From contig JACYUE010000001.1 in NCBI GenBank assembly GCA_014841595.1, forward strand, positions 909,654-973,653: a stretch of DNA of 64,000 nt. The letters run 5' to 3'. Each line of letters begins with the position of its first letter. The first letter of the stretch is position 1. The position numbers were made by a program, and so were the translations under genes. This DNA is from Oxalobacteraceae sp. CFBP 8761. GTDB lineage: Bacteria > Pseudomonadota > Gammaproteobacteria > Burkholderiales > Burkholderiaceae_D. Below are positions 17,112-26,520 of the stretch, piece by piece. Below the pieces are notes generated by a model. It searched no databases. It was not told the DNA's origin and saw nothing but the letters and a program-made list of their open reading frames with translations.

Positions 17112-19082
17112 ATGTCAGGTAGCCTCCTCGCCATCGGTAAGACAGGGTTGTATGCAGCACAGGCAGCCCTCGCCACGACCGGCCACAACATCGCCAACGC
17201 GAACGTGGCGGGTTTCTCGCGCCAGACCGTGGTCCAGGCCACGTCGGCCGCGCTCGATACGGGTGTCGGCTTCCTGGGCACCGGGACCGAGATCGCGCAG
17301 ATCAAGCGCTACAGCGACAACTTTTTGAACACGCAGGTGCGTAACGCCCAGGCCAGCACCAGCGGCCTGGAATCGTACTATTCGCAGATCAAGCAGATCG
17401 ACAACCTGCTGGCCGATACCACGTCGGGCCTGTCGCCGGCGATGCAGGGTTTCTTCAAGGGCGTGCAGGACATGGCGGCCAACCGCGCGTCGGTGCCGTC
17501 GCGCCAGGCGATGCTGTCGAGTGCCGAAACGCTGGCCACGCGCCTGCAAGACCTCGATTCGCGCCTTGGCGAAATCCGCACCGGCGTGAACGGCGAAATC
17601 GAAGCGAGCGTCACCGCGATCAACACCTATGGCACGCAGATCGCCAAGCTCAACGAGCAGATTTCCAATTTCGCCTCGTCGGCCACGCGTCCGCCGAACG
17701 ACCTGCTCGACCAGCGCGACCAAGTGGTGCTCGAGCTGAACAAGTTCGTCAAGGCCACCGTCACACCGGGCGACAACAGCAGCCTGACGATTTCCATCGG
17801 CAATGGCCAGCCGCTGGTGGTGGGCAATGACTCGTTCCAGCTGGCGGCGATGGTGTCGCCAACCGACCTGACGCGCATGGAAGTGGGTTACCAGGTAGGC
17901 TCGAAAGTGGCGGTGCTGCCTGATGGCGCGCTCTCCGGCGGCAAGCTGGGCGGCCTGCTCGAGTTTCGTACCGAGACGCTCGATACCGCCCAGAGTTCGC
18001 TCGGCAAGATCGCGATCGGCATGGCCTTCGAATTCAACGCCCAGCACCAGTTGGGCCTGGACCAGAACGGCAACAAGGGGCAGCCGTTCTTCAACGTGGC
18101 GCCGGCGTTTGTCGGCGCGAGCATCAACAATGCCAAGGGCACCAGCACCGATCCGGCGGCCGAGCTGACCGCCAAGGTGACCGATCCGAGCAAGCTCAAG
18201 GACAGCGACTACGAAGTCACGTTCAACGGCACCAATTACAAGGTCGTGCGCCAGTCCGACAACACCGACGTGGGCACCGTCACGCCGGGCGCAAATGGCG
18301 TGGCCACGTTTGAAGTCGATGGCGTCGAGTTCAGCTTCAAAAACAATGCGCGCAACAAGGATACGTTCCTGGTGCGCCCGACCATCGACGGCGCTGCCAA
18401 CTTCAATGTGCTGGCCAACGATGTTTCGCAGATCGCGGCCGCAGCCCCGATTCTGACCAGCATGCCGCTGACCAATACCGGCACCGGCAAGATCAGCGAA
18501 GGCAAGGTGTCCAAGGATTTCCTGACCGCACCTGCCGCGTTGCCGGTGACGCTGGAATTCGATGAAACCAACGGCAATCTGACGGGCTTCCCGGCAGGCA
18601 TGGTCACCGTGGTCGACAGCAAGGGCGTCTCGAGCCAGGTCAATTCTGCCAACGTCAAATTCGACAACGGCTCGACCTACAGCTTTGGCGGTGTGAGCGT
18701 CACGCTGACCGGCAAGCCAGGCGACAACGACAAGTTCACGATCGCGGCCAACAACAGCGGCGTGGGCGACACCCGCAATATCGCTGCGCTGGGCGAGCTG
18801 CAGACCAAGAATATCTTCAACAACGGCACCGCCACGCTGACGTCGTCGTACGCACAGATGGTCAGCCAGGTGGGCAACAAGACGCGCGAAGTGCAGGTCA
18901 ATGCGCAGGCCGGCAATGCCTTGCTGGCACAGGCCGAGGGCGCCCAGGCCGATGTGTCGGGCGTGAATCTGGATGAAGAAGCGGCCAATCTCATCAAGTA
19001 CCAGCAGGCTTATCAGGCGTCGAGCAAGGTGATGCAGATCGCCGGCACCATCTTCGACACGCTGCTGTCGATCAGCCGCTAA
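17112..19082 (+). CDS. flgK: FlgK, hook-filament junction protein 1
   Basis: First junction protein between hook and filament. The 656-residue protein starts MSGSLLAIGKTGLYAAQAALATTGHN with NIANANVAGFSRQ, the FlgK signature. Middle segments include PSRQAMLSSAETLATRLQDLD and PPNDLLDQRDQVV. The C-terminal helix reads VSGVNLDEEAANLIKYQQAYQASSKVMQIA. It is longer than the 550-residue enterobacterial form because of the variable middle domain. It begins the flgKL late transcription unit. Confidence 0.96.
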   Translation: MSGSLLAIGKTGLYAAQAALATTGHNIANANVAGFSRQTVVQATSAALDTGVGFLGTGTEIAQIKRYSDNFLNTQVRNAQASTSGLESYYSQIKQIDNLLADTTSGLSPAMQGFFKGVQDMAANRASVPSRQAMLSSAETLATRLQDLDSRLGEIRTGVNGEIEASVTAINTYGTQIAKLNEQISNFASSATRPPNDLLDQRDQVVLELNKFVKATVTPGDNSSLTISIGNGQPLVVGNDSFQLAAMVSPTDLTRMEVGYQVGSKVAVLPDGALSGGKLGGLLEFRTETLDTAQSSLGKIAIGMAFEFNAQHQLGLDQNGNKGQPFFNVAPAFVGASINNAKGTSTDPAAELTAKVTDPSKLKDSDYEVTFNGTNYKVVRQSDNTDVGTVTPGANGVATFEVDGVEFSFKNNARNKDTFLVRPTIDGAANFNVLANDVSQIAAAAPILTSMPLTNTGTGKISEGKVSKDFLTAPAALPVTLEFDETNGNLTGFPAGMVTVVDSKGVSSQVNSANVKFDNGSTYSFGGVSVTLTGKPGDNDKFTIAANNSGVGDTRNIAALGELQTKNIFNNGTATLTSSYAQMVSQVGNKTREVQVNAQAGNALLAQAEGAQADVSGVNLDEEAANLIKYQQAYQASSKVMQIAGTIFDTLLSISR

Positions 19083-19099
19083 CGTAGCGAAAGAACATC

Positions 19100-20323
19100 A
19101 TGCGTATCAGTACCGCGAACCTGTATTCCACCTCGACCAACCAGCTCAACACGCTGCAAAGCGCGCTCGCGCGCACGCAGATGCAGCTGTCGACCGACCG
19201 CCGCCTGTTGACCGCCGCCGACGATCCGGTCGCTTCGGCGCGCGCGCTCGAAGTGAGCCAGTCGCAGGAAATCAACGCCCAGTTCGCCACCAACCGCAAC
19301 AGCGCGAAGTCATCGCTGGCGCAGGTGGAATCGACGCTGCAAAATACGGGCGATGTGCTGCAGGACATCCAGACGCTGGCCGTCACGGCCGGTAACGCCA
19401 CGATGCTGCCGAGCGACCGCGAAAAGCTGGCGACCGAACTCGAAGGCCGGCTGGCCGATCTCCTGGGCATCGCCAATACCGCCGACGGCTCGGGTGGTTT
19501 CCTGTTTTCGGGTTACATGACCACGACGCAGCCGTTCACCAGCACCCCAACCGGCGCCGCCTACCAGGGCGATCAGGGTGTGCGCCAGTTGCAGGTGAGC
19601 GATTCGCGCAAATTGCCGCTGTCGGCATCGGGCAGCGCCATTTTCGAGGCGATCCCGACCGGCAACGGCAACTTCCAGACCCAGGCCGGCAGCGCCAACA
19701 AGGGCGCGGCGCTGATCTCGTCCGGTTCGGTCGTGGACCGCCAGGCATTCAATAGCACCAAGTACGGGATCGAATTTGCGGTCAGCACCGCCACGCCGCC
19801 GGTGACCACGTATTCGGTCTACAACACGAGCAGCAATCCGAAAGCCGTGGTCAGCAGCGGCAATGCCTATGAAGCCGGCAAGCAGATCACCTTTGGCGGT
19901 ATGGCCCTGGACATCAAGGGCGTGCCGGCCAATGGCGACACCTTCAGTGTCGAGCCAAGCCAGAAGCAGTCAGTGTTTACGACCGTGACCGACCTGATCG
20001 CCACACTGCGCCTGCCGGGCGAAGGCTCGGCCGGCAAGGCAGCGCTGACCAATGGCCTGAACACGGCCATCGACAACCTGAAGAATGCGCACGACAACGT
20101 GCTGACGGTACAGTCATCGGTCGGCGCCCACATGAAAGAGCTCGATTACCTCGACAGCACCGGCGACGACCTGGACATCCAGTACGCATCCACGCTCGAC
20201 GACCTGGTGGGCCTCGACACCGTCAAGGCCATCTCGGACTTCTCGCAGCAGCAAATGACGCTGCAGGCGGCGCAGATGTCGTTCAAGACGATGTCGGGCC
20301 TGTCGCTGTTTAACTACCTTTGA
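19100..20323 (+). CDS. flgL: FlgL, hook-filament junction protein 3
   Basis: Second junction protein, a flagellin relative. The 407-residue protein begins MRISTANLYSTSTNQLNTLQ with MQLSTDRRLLTAADDPVASARALEV, the FlgL/flagellin N-terminal coiled region, and ends with ASTLDDLVGLDTVKAISDFSQQQ. It follows flgK by 17 bp on one transcript. Its 3' end overlaps the stop of the convergent AsmA-family gene by 14 bp. Confidence 0.95.
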   Translation: MRISTANLYSTSTNQLNTLQSALARTQMQLSTDRRLLTAADDPVASARALEVSQSQEINAQFATNRNSAKSSLAQVESTLQNTGDVLQDIQTLAVTAGNATMLPSDREKLATELEGRLADLLGIANTADGSGGFLFSGYMTTTQPFTSTPTGAAYQGDQGVRQLQVSDSRKLPLSASGSAIFEAIPTGNGNFQTQAGSANKGAALISSGSVVDRQAFNSTKYGIEFAVSTATPPVTTYSVYNTSSNPKAVVSSGNAYEAGKQITFGGMALDIKGVPANGDTFSVEPSQKQSVFTTVTDLIATLRLPGEGSAGKAALTNGLNTAIDNLKNAHDNVLTVQSSVGAHMKELDYLDSTGDDLDIQYASTLDDLVGLDTVKAISDFSQQQMTLQAAQMSFKTMSGLSLFNYL

Positions 20324-22337
20324 TCTTCGGCGCGACCTTACCGTTCACCTTCGGTGGTTCTTTCGCGGCGCGGATCTCTGCACCGCAGTTCGTGTCGGGC
20401 GCCTTGTCGACGTTGATCAACGGGAGCAGGGCGGCCAGCGGATTGATCGCTGCCAGCGCCACAGCTGCACCGGCCTTGAGCGCCAGCGGCCCGGCATGCG
20501 GACCCACCTTCGGATCCTTGAACGTGCCGCGCGCATACAGTGGCGTCCGCAGCGACAGGATCCGCGCACCCTTGGTTTTTGGCCGCACGTCGACGTCCAG
20601 CTTCTCGGTCGCCAGGTCCACATAGCCGGTCGCGTTCACCACCGCATCTTCACTGTCGAGCACGAAACGATCGATGTTCGCGCGGCCATTGCGCACCGTG
20701 GTGGTCGCTGCCACGCAGTTGAGCATGGTTTGCTTGTCGCCGAAAATCTTGACGTAGACGGCGTTGGCCACGTTCAGGCCGGCCAGTTCAAGGACGAACT
20801 GGCTGACCGTGCCCTCGGTAACCACGGCATTGATCTCGCCCTGCGACGTGCCCAGCATGGCCGCCACGGTATTGCCCTTGCCGACCAGCGCCCCATCGCC
20901 ATTGATTTCACCAAAGGTCGCCTGCATCGATTGCAGCTTGGGGAACAGTTCGCGGATCTTCACGCCGCGCGCCGCCAGCCGGGCCGATGCATCCAGCACT
21001 TTCTCGCGACCGTCCAGGCGGATATTCGACGTGATGCGCCCGCCGGCCAGCGCAAAGCTCAACGGAGTCAGCGTCAGGACCTTGTCCTTCATGCGGATCG
21101 TGGTCTCGATGTCACGCAGCGGAATGTCGGCCGTGCGCAGGATCTGTTTACCAGTGAATTTGACCTCGGCATCGAGTGCGCCCCACTTGGCCGTGTTGAA
21201 CTGGTCGACCGGCAGGGCCTTGCCCGGCGCCGGCGCCGTGACCTTGCCCGCGGCCTTCGTGCCTTCGCCCGTATCCGCGCCCACGGTCGGACCCAGATCG
21301 GCGAGGCGCAGTTGCTTCGAAGTCAGTGCACCCGTCAGCAGCGGCCGCGGCTTGCGCTGGGCGTAGGCGAGCGTACCCGCGATATCGCTGGCGCCGACCT
21401 TGCCGGTGAAATCTTTATAGGTGAAGGTCCAGAAGTCGCCGTCCTTCTTGCCCAGCAAGGTGCCCTTGGTGGCATATGGCGGCGTTTCCGGCAGCAGCAC
21501 GCCGGTCAGACCGTACAGGTCGGCCATGCTGGCGCCGGCCAGTTGCATCTGCAGGGCAAAGCCCGACAGCGAGCGCGGATCGCGGATGATGCCGCGCAGG
21601 CCAAGCTTGTTTTCGCCGGCCGTGGCTTCCGCTTCGATCGGGAAGCTGGTGTCGTCGCCGGTGAGCGAGAGCACCGCGCCGGCCTTGCCGCCACCGGTGA
21701 TCTTCGCCTTGTTGTAGGTGCCGGCCAGTGTGAACGTCAGGCCATACGGCGGCACGCCTGCTGCCGTGGAGGCGGTTTCGCCGCCCTTGATCGAATCGGC
21801 CGTGGCGCGCAGGTCCAGGCCGACCGGCTCATCGACGTAGCGCACCTTGGCGCTGTCGAAGGCCAAGCGCTGCAGATCGACCTTCCATTCTGATGGGCCG
21901 TTGTCCTTGAAGGTCCACGAATTGCTGCCATCGGCGCGGCGCTGGACGGCGATGTCCGGATTGGCCAGGCGCAGGTCGGTGATCACGACATCCTTCGTGA
22001 GCAGCGGCAGGATGCGCACGCCCGCTTCGATGCGCTGGGCGGCGGCCATCTGCGTGCCGACCGTGCTCCAGGCGGGATTGCTCATGTACACGTTGTCGGC
22101 CGTGATATGCGGCTGCGGCACGAAGCGCCGCCAGCCCGTTTCGCCGTTGCGATCACGCTGGAACTTGACGTCCAGGTCACCGCGGATGGCAAATTCACGC
22201 CCGGTTGTCTCTGACACCTTGCGGTTGACGTAGGGACGCAGCATGTTCCAGTCGAACAGCATGAGGAACAGGATCACTGCCACGGTGATGGCCAGCAAGA
22301 TCCAGCCGGTAATTTTGAGAGGTCTGGAAAGAGTCAT
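20310..22337 (-). CDS. AsmA family protein
   Basis: AsmA-like proteins are anchored in the inner membrane, have a long periplasmic beta-groove and influence outer-membrane lipid or porin homeostasis. The 675-residue protein has one N-terminal membrane helix (residues about 9-27, ITGWILLAITVAVILFLMLF) followed by the AsmA start pattern DWNMLRPYVNRKVSETTGREFAIRGDL. Repeated beta segments and a C-terminal AsmA region (VGPHAGPLALKAGAAVALAAINPLAALLPLI) follow. It is convergent with flgL, overlapping by 14 bp, and has no functional link to the flagellum that I can see. Confidence 0.85.
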   Translation of the reverse strand: MTLSRPLKITGWILLAITVAVILFLMLFDWNMLRPYVNRKVSETTGREFAIRGDLDVKFQRDRNGETGWRRFVPQPHITADNVYMSNPAWSTVGTQMAAAQRIEAGVRILPLLTKDVVITDLRLANPDIAVQRRADGSNSWTFKDNGPSEWKVDLQRLAFDSAKVRYVDEPVGLDLRATADSIKGGETASTAAGVPPYGLTFTLAGTYNKAKITGGGKAGAVLSLTGDDTSFPIEAEATAGENKLGLRGIIRDPRSLSGFALQMQLAGASMADLYGLTGVLLPETPPYATKGTLLGKKDGDFWTFTYKDFTGKVGASDIAGTLAYAQRKPRPLLTGALTSKQLRLADLGPTVGADTGEGTKAAGKVTAPAPGKALPVDQFNTAKWGALDAEVKFTGKQILRTADIPLRDIETTIRMKDKVLTLTPLSFALAGGRITSNIRLDGREKVLDASARLAARGVKIRELFPKLQSMQATFGEINGDGALVGKGNTVAAMLGTSQGEINAVVTEGTVSQFVLELAGLNVANAVYVKIFGDKQTMLNCVAATTTVRNGRANIDRFVLDSEDAVVNATGYVDLATEKLDVDVRPKTKGARILSLRTPLYARGTFKDPKVGPHAGPLALKAGAAVALAAINPLAALLPLINVDKAPDTNCGAEIRAAKEPPKVNGKVAPKIKGS

Positions 22338-22591
22338 TGTCGATCGTGCCCATGAGTGGGTCAGCGGCTGGCGCAGCGAGGCACCGGGATGGTCAGGCTA
22401 GCAGGGTCCAGGCAATATTGTTGGTTGGCTAAGTCGCACTACTGCACAATTAATTGGTATTTTTTTACGCTTTACGGGAGGAGAGGGGAAATCCAGGACG
22501 AGGAGTGCCACGTGATTTTATGCTTTCTGGTTATCTCGATGCGGCTTCCATCGGGCTATACTGATTTTCTCCTTACCCGTTTGTCACGCTC

Positions 22592-23599
22592 ATGCACACC
22601 GACAATCTGCTCGCCAATGCCTCCACCGCCGACCGGGTCGTCGCAACGGGTTTTGCAGCCACGGCCCCTGACACGACTGCGCCGAGAATAGTCTCGGTCA
22701 GCGCGACCGTCGACGGACCCCTCACGATCGTGTTCGATGAAGCGATCCAGGTGCACGGCGGCAGGCTTTGGCTGATTGCCGGGAATTATTCGACGACACT
22801 CGAATTGATCGACATGACCGGCCCTGCGGTGACGGTCAGCGGCAACACGCTCACCTACACCCCCGATCATCTGCTGGCGGTGCGCAGCTATAACGTGAGC
22901 TTAGGCACCGGCAGCATTGCTGATGCTAGCGGCAACCTCAACAACGATTTTCTATCCATGGGACCGTTCGAGATCAACACACTGCGTAATGGCGACACCG
23001 CGGTTTCCGGCCTCGGCGCCGAAACTCGCGGTCGTGTGATGGGTACCGATGCCAACATGCGCGACACGGCAGTCTTTCCCAGAGCTCTATCCGACTTCAC
23101 ATTCACCAAGACGGAGACCGGCAATACCGTGCCGATCCCCTGGGGCGGATATTCGGTGGAGCTGACCAGTATCGAACGCGCCCTGTTCACTGAAAGCAAG
23201 GACGCGCTGGCCCTGTCCATGGCGGGCAACCTGGGCCAGGTTTACCGCCTGTACCGGGCCGCGTTCGACCGTACACCCGACAAGATCGGTTTCGGTTTCT
23301 GGCTAGCGGTCAGCGACGCGGGCCAGACGTTGACGGCGATCTCGCAGAGCTTCATCGACAGCGCGGAGTTCACCGACCTGTATGGCGCCAATACCAGCAA
23401 TATGGCCTTCATCGACGCGCTGTATGACAACGTACTGCATCGCGACGGCGAAGCGTCCGGTGTCGCATTCTGGAATGCTGCGCTGGACCATGGAACCAGT
23501 CGCGCGGACGTACTCATTGAATTTGCCGAGAGCGTGGAAAATCGCGCGCAACTGGCAGACGTGATTGGCAATGGCTTTACCTACACGCCGTATGGGTGA
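22592..23599 (+). CDS. DUF4214 domain-containing protein with Ig-like N-terminal region
   Basis: Second DUF4214 protein in the window, 335 residues, function unknown, probably exported or surface-associated. There is no Sec signal. Residues ~30-130 read like a bacterial Ig-like (SwmB/Big-type) domain (DTTAPRIVSVSATVDGPLTIVFDEAIQV, then GNTLTYTPDHLLAVRSYNVSL). The DUF4214 part is at about 212-320 (VYRLYRAAFDRTPDKIGFGFWL, then FIDALYDNVLHRDGEASGVAFWN). It shares the C-terminal domain, but little of the N-terminal half, with the protein at 4278-5318. A TATACT hexamer is seen at about 22557, but no good -35 goes with it. It stands alone between AsmA and the esterase. Confidence 0.75.
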   Translation: MHTDNLLANASTADRVVATGFAATAPDTTAPRIVSVSATVDGPLTIVFDEAIQVHGGRLWLIAGNYSTTLELIDMTGPAVTVSGNTLTYTPDHLLAVRSYNVSLGTGSIADASGNLNNDFLSMGPFEINTLRNGDTAVSGLGAETRGRVMGTDANMRDTAVFPRALSDFTFTKTETGNTVPIPWGGYSVELTSIERALFTESKDALALSMAGNLGQVYRLYRAAFDRTPDKIGFGFWLAVSDAGQTLTAISQSFIDSAEFTDLYGANTSNMAFIDALYDNVLHRDGEASGVAFWNAALDHGTSRADVLIEFAESVENRAQLADVIGNGFTYTPYG

Positions 23600-23656
23600 A
23601 TCGCTCGCGCTCTGGTAAGGCGCAGTATTGAATATCTGATCAATCACTTCCCTGTT

Positions 23657-24574
23657 TCACACGAGGAAAAACTCGAGGCCACGCGCCATGGCCGGGAAGG
23701 TTGCCGAACCGTGATCTTCATGCGCCAGCAGGTGGAACTGCACACGCGCCAGGGTGTTGGTCTTTCGTAGCCGCTCGCCCAGTTCGCGCGCGTTGTCCAC
23801 CATGCGGCGCGCAGCGGCGATGGCGTCACGGCCCTGCAGCGGGCCGTTTGCCGTTGACGGTTGTTCCAGTTCGCCCACGGCCAGCATCAGCGACGGCTTC
23901 GCGGGCAGGGTGGCAACGCGCCGATTGAAACCGTCCATGCCATCCAGTACCACACGCTCGCGGTACCAGATCGATGGGCTGGCCGCCAGGTACGTCTGGA
24001 ACATTGCCGGGCGGGTGAACAAAGCGTGCAATGTGCACAGCCCGCCGTACGAATGACCATACAGCGCCTGGCGCGCCGGATCGAGCGGCGCCAGCGTGGC
24101 GATCAGCGGCTTGAGTTCGCGTTCGATAAAGTCGAGGAACAGATCGGCGCCGCCTTCCTTCGCAGGACCGCCCGCACCCGAGGGTGGCGTGTAGTCGCGA
24201 CCGCGCCCCATCCCGTAATCGAACTCGCCCGGATAGCCGATGCCGACGACAACGGGCAGCGCAGCGCCCCGCGGCAGAATCGTGCGCGCCATCACCGCCA
24301 GCGTCGGGAAGGTCGCGTTGCCGTCGAGCGCGTAGACGACCGGGTAGCCGGCGGGTGGGGGCGGGGTCGTCGGGATACTGACGAAGATGCGGTAGGTCTG
24401 GCCGGTGGTGGGTGAGGTGATGTCGAGCTGCCGGGCCTGGTGCAGCGTGGCGGGTTGCCACTCAACTGCGGCGCGGGCCAGTGGGGTGGCGAGGGCGGTC
24501 AGTGCGACAGCGGCGCCGAGGATGCGGCGGCGTGGGAAGCAGGTGGGAACGGCAGCAGGAGTGGCCATGCGCAT
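23657..24574 (-). CDS. Fur-controlled alpha/beta-hydrolase esterase (IroE/Fes-like)
   Basis: Exported serine hydrolase, probably a siderophore esterase. The 305-residue protein has a twin-Arg-like N-terminus (PRRRILGAAVALTALATPLARA). The esterase-D-like fold shows YRIFVSIP, PVVYALDGNATFP, GIGYPGEFDYGMGRGRDYTPP, the nucleophile elbow GHSYGG (Ser175), SPSIWY and a late His (HEDHGS, His288) for the triad. The RxRDYTP segment is common in IroE-type enterochelin esterases. A near-perfect Fur box sits 9 bp before the ATG, which supports iron-regulated expression. The substrate is not proven by sequence, and no siderophore or receptor gene is next to it. Confidence 0.82.
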   Translation of the reverse strand: MRMATPAAVPTCFPRRRILGAAVALTALATPLARAAVEWQPATLHQARQLDITSPTTGQTYRIFVSIPTTPPPPAGYPVVYALDGNATFPTLAVMARTILPRGAALPVVVGIGYPGEFDYGMGRGRDYTPPSGAGGPAKEGGADLFLDFIERELKPLIATLAPLDPARQALYGHSYGGLCTLHALFTRPAMFQTYLAASPSIWYRERVVLDGMDGFNRRVATLPAKPSLMLAVGELEQPSTANGPLQGRDAIAAARRMVDNARELGERLRKTNTLARVQFHLLAHEDHGSATFPAMARGLEFFLV

Positions 24575-24582
24575 GTTGAAAG

Positions 24583-24599
24583 ATGAGAATGATTCTCAT
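24583..24599 (-). promoter_or_regulatory. Fur box before the esterase gene
   Basis: ATGAGAAT-G-ATTCTCAT is a perfect 8-1-8 palindrome and fits the 7-1-7 Fur model TGANAAT-N-ATTNTCA exactly. It ends 9 bp upstream of the esterase start, so bound Fur would block transcription or the initiation region when iron is sufficient. Confidence 0.85.
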
Positions 24600-24623
24600 T
24601 GTAACGCAGCGCGCTGGCTGCCG

Positions 24624-25466
24624 TTACCCTGGCGCTGGCACCACCGGCGTCGCTGCCGGCTGCGCACCCGCAGTCCCCGGCTGCGGATTGCTGGCGCGCG
24701 GCAATGATCTGCTGACTTCAATGCCCTGGTTGAACAGGTTGACGATCGGCGCGCCGAGGTACGGCAGCACCAGGCTCAGCGTCAGGAAGCCCACGCCCAG
24801 CGTGATCGGAAAGCCGATGCCGAAGATGTTCAGCTGCGGTGCGGCGCGCGTCAGGATGCCGAGGGCGACCTGCGTGATCAAGAGCGCAGCGATGATCGGC
24901 ATGGCGATCTGCAGCCCGGCCGAGAAGATGCGGCCGCCCCAGCGCACCAGTTCCAGCGCCGTGTTCGATGAAAACGGGGTGTCGGTGATGGGCATCGTGA
25001 TGAAGCTTTCGGCCAGTGCCTCGAGCAGGATCAGGTGACCATTCACGGCCAGAAAGGCCATCGTCGCAACCAGTGCCATGAACTGGCTGATGGCCGACGA
25101 GCGCCCGCGCGTGCTGGGGTCGAAGAACATCGCGAAGCCCAGGCCCATCGTCTGGCTCGAGACTTCGCCGGCGTACTCGATCGCGGCAAATACGATGCGC
25201 ATCGCGAAGCCCATCGCCAGTCCGATGATCATTTCCTTGGTCAGGATAAGGAGGCCCGCCCACGAGGTCGGGTCGGCCGCCGGCACGGCCGGCACGAGGG
25301 GCGCGATGACGATCGCCAGCAGGATGCCCAGCGAGAGCTTGGCCCGCACCGGCACGCTGGCGTTGCCGAACAGCGGGGCGGCAGCGATCAGGCCGAGAAT
25401 GCGCGACAGCGGCCACAGCAGACCGGCGATCCAGGCATTCATTTCCGCCGAGGTCAGCGTCAGCAT
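24624..25466 (-). CDS. fliR: FliR, flagellar export gate protein
   Basis: Inner-membrane part of the FliPQR export gate. The 280-residue protein has six hydrophobic segments and FliR motifs: PLFGNASVPVRAKL, GLAMGFAMRIVFAAIEYAGE, GLGFAMFFDPSTRG and PQLNIFGIGFPITLGVGF. The last ~25 residues form a Pro/Ala-rich tail beyond the usual end. It is the last gene of the fliLMNOPQR operon; no terminator is visible before the divergent-facing Fur region. Confidence 0.96.
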   Translation of the reverse strand: MLTLTSAEMNAWIAGLLWPLSRILGLIAAAPLFGNASVPVRAKLSLGILLAIVIAPLVPAVPAADPTSWAGLLILTKEMIIGLAMGFAMRIVFAAIEYAGEVSSQTMGLGFAMFFDPSTRGRSSAISQFMALVATMAFLAVNGHLILLEALAESFITMPITDTPFSSNTALELVRWGGRIFSAGLQIAMPIIAALLITQVALGILTRAAPQLNIFGIGFPITLGVGFLTLSLVLPYLGAPIVNLFNQGIEVSRSLPRASNPQPGTAGAQPAATPVVPAPG

Positions 25467-25496
25467 CGGGCGCCTCCGGGCGTGCGCACGCGGGCC

Positions 25497-25766
25497 TTAG
25501 CCGATCAGGCCGGGAATACCCGTGAACACCTGGCGCATATAGTCCAGCATCACCGACAGCATCCACGGGCCGGCCACCACCAGCGTGACGAACACGCCGA
25601 CCAGTTTCGGGATGAACGAGAGCGTGGCCTCGTTGATCTGGGTCGCGGCCTGGAAAATACTGATGACCAGGCCGACGATCAGCGCCACCAGCAACAGCGG
25701 CGCCGAGACCATCAGGGTCACTTCCATGGCCGTGCGGCCCATCGTCATTACGCTCTCGGGAGTCAT
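25497..25766 (-). CDS. fliQ: FliQ, flagellar export gate protein
   Basis: Small inner-membrane export-gate subunit. The 89-residue protein has two membrane helices separated by a short polar stretch; family motifs are MTPESVMTMGRTAMEVTLMVSAPLL and LIVGLVISIFQAATQINEATLSFIPK. Length is as in all FliQ. It lies between fliP (13 bp) and fliR (30 bp). Confidence 0.97.
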   Translation of the reverse strand: MTPESVMTMGRTAMEVTLMVSAPLLLVALIVGLVISIFQAATQINEATLSFIPKLVGVFVTLVVAGPWMLSVMLDYMRQVFTGIPGLIG

Positions 25767-25779
25767 CGCGCGGCGTCCT

Positions 25780-26520
25780 CTAATAGAAGCTCTGGGACAG
25801 CGAGCCCAGCAGAAGTTGCCAGCCGTCGACCAGCACGAACAGCATCAGCTTGAACGGCAGCGCGATGACGGCCGGGGACATCATCATCATGCCCATCGCC
25901 ATCAGGACCGACGCCACCACCATGTCGATGATCAAAAACGGAATGAAGATCGCAAAGCCGATCTGGAACGCCGTCTTGAGTTCACTGGTGACGAACGCCG
26001 GAATCAGGACCCGCAGCGGAATGTCTTCGGGGCCCTGCAGCGCCGGCGAGCGCGAAATCTTGACGAACAGCGCCAGGTCGGATTCGCGCGTCTGCTTGAT
26101 CATGAATTCCTTCAGCGGCACGGCGCCCCGGTTCATGGCCTCGGTCATCTGGATCTGGTTGTTCTGCAGCGGCAGATATGCTTCGCTATAGATGCGGTCG
26201 AACGTTGGCCCCATCACGAAGAACGTCAAAAACAACGCCAGCCCCACCATCACCTGGTTCGGCGGCGCGGTCTGGGTGCCAAGTGCCTGGCGCAGCAGCG
26301 AGAGCACGATGATGATGCGCGTGAAGCTCGTCATCATCAGCAGTGCGGCCGGTAAAAAGGTGAGCGAGGTGAGCAGCAGCAGCGTCTGCACCGGCAGCGA
26401 ATACGCGGTGCCGCCGTTGGCTGCCGGGCTGCTCTGGAAGGCCGGGATGCCGGGCTGGGCCGCCGCGATCAGCGGCAGCAGGGCCAGGCCAGCGGCCAGC
26501 CACAGGTGTTTATGACGCAT
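25780..26520 (-). CDS. fliP: FliP, flagellar export gate protein
   Basis: Core subunit of the export gate. The 246-residue precursor begins [22 protein letters not shown], a signal peptide as in other FliP, then [55 protein letters not shown], and the C-terminal [19 protein letters not shown]. The start at 26520 is chosen because it gives the signal peptide and normal length; it overlaps the fliO end by 11 bp. A longer in-frame start at 26601 would add unrelated residues. Confidence 0.96.
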   Translation of the reverse strand: MRHKHLWLAAGLALLPLIAAAQPGIPAFQSSPAANGGTAYSLPVQTLLLLTSLTFLPAALLMMTSFTRIIIVLSLLRQALGTQTAPPNQVMVGLALFLTFFVMGPTFDRIYSEAYLPLQNNQIQMTEAMNRGAVPLKEFMIKQTRESDLALFVKISRSPALQGPEDIPLRVLIPAFVTSELKTAFQIGFAIFIPFLIIDMVVASVLMAMGMMMMSPAVIALPFKLMLFVLVDGWQLLLGSLSQSFY

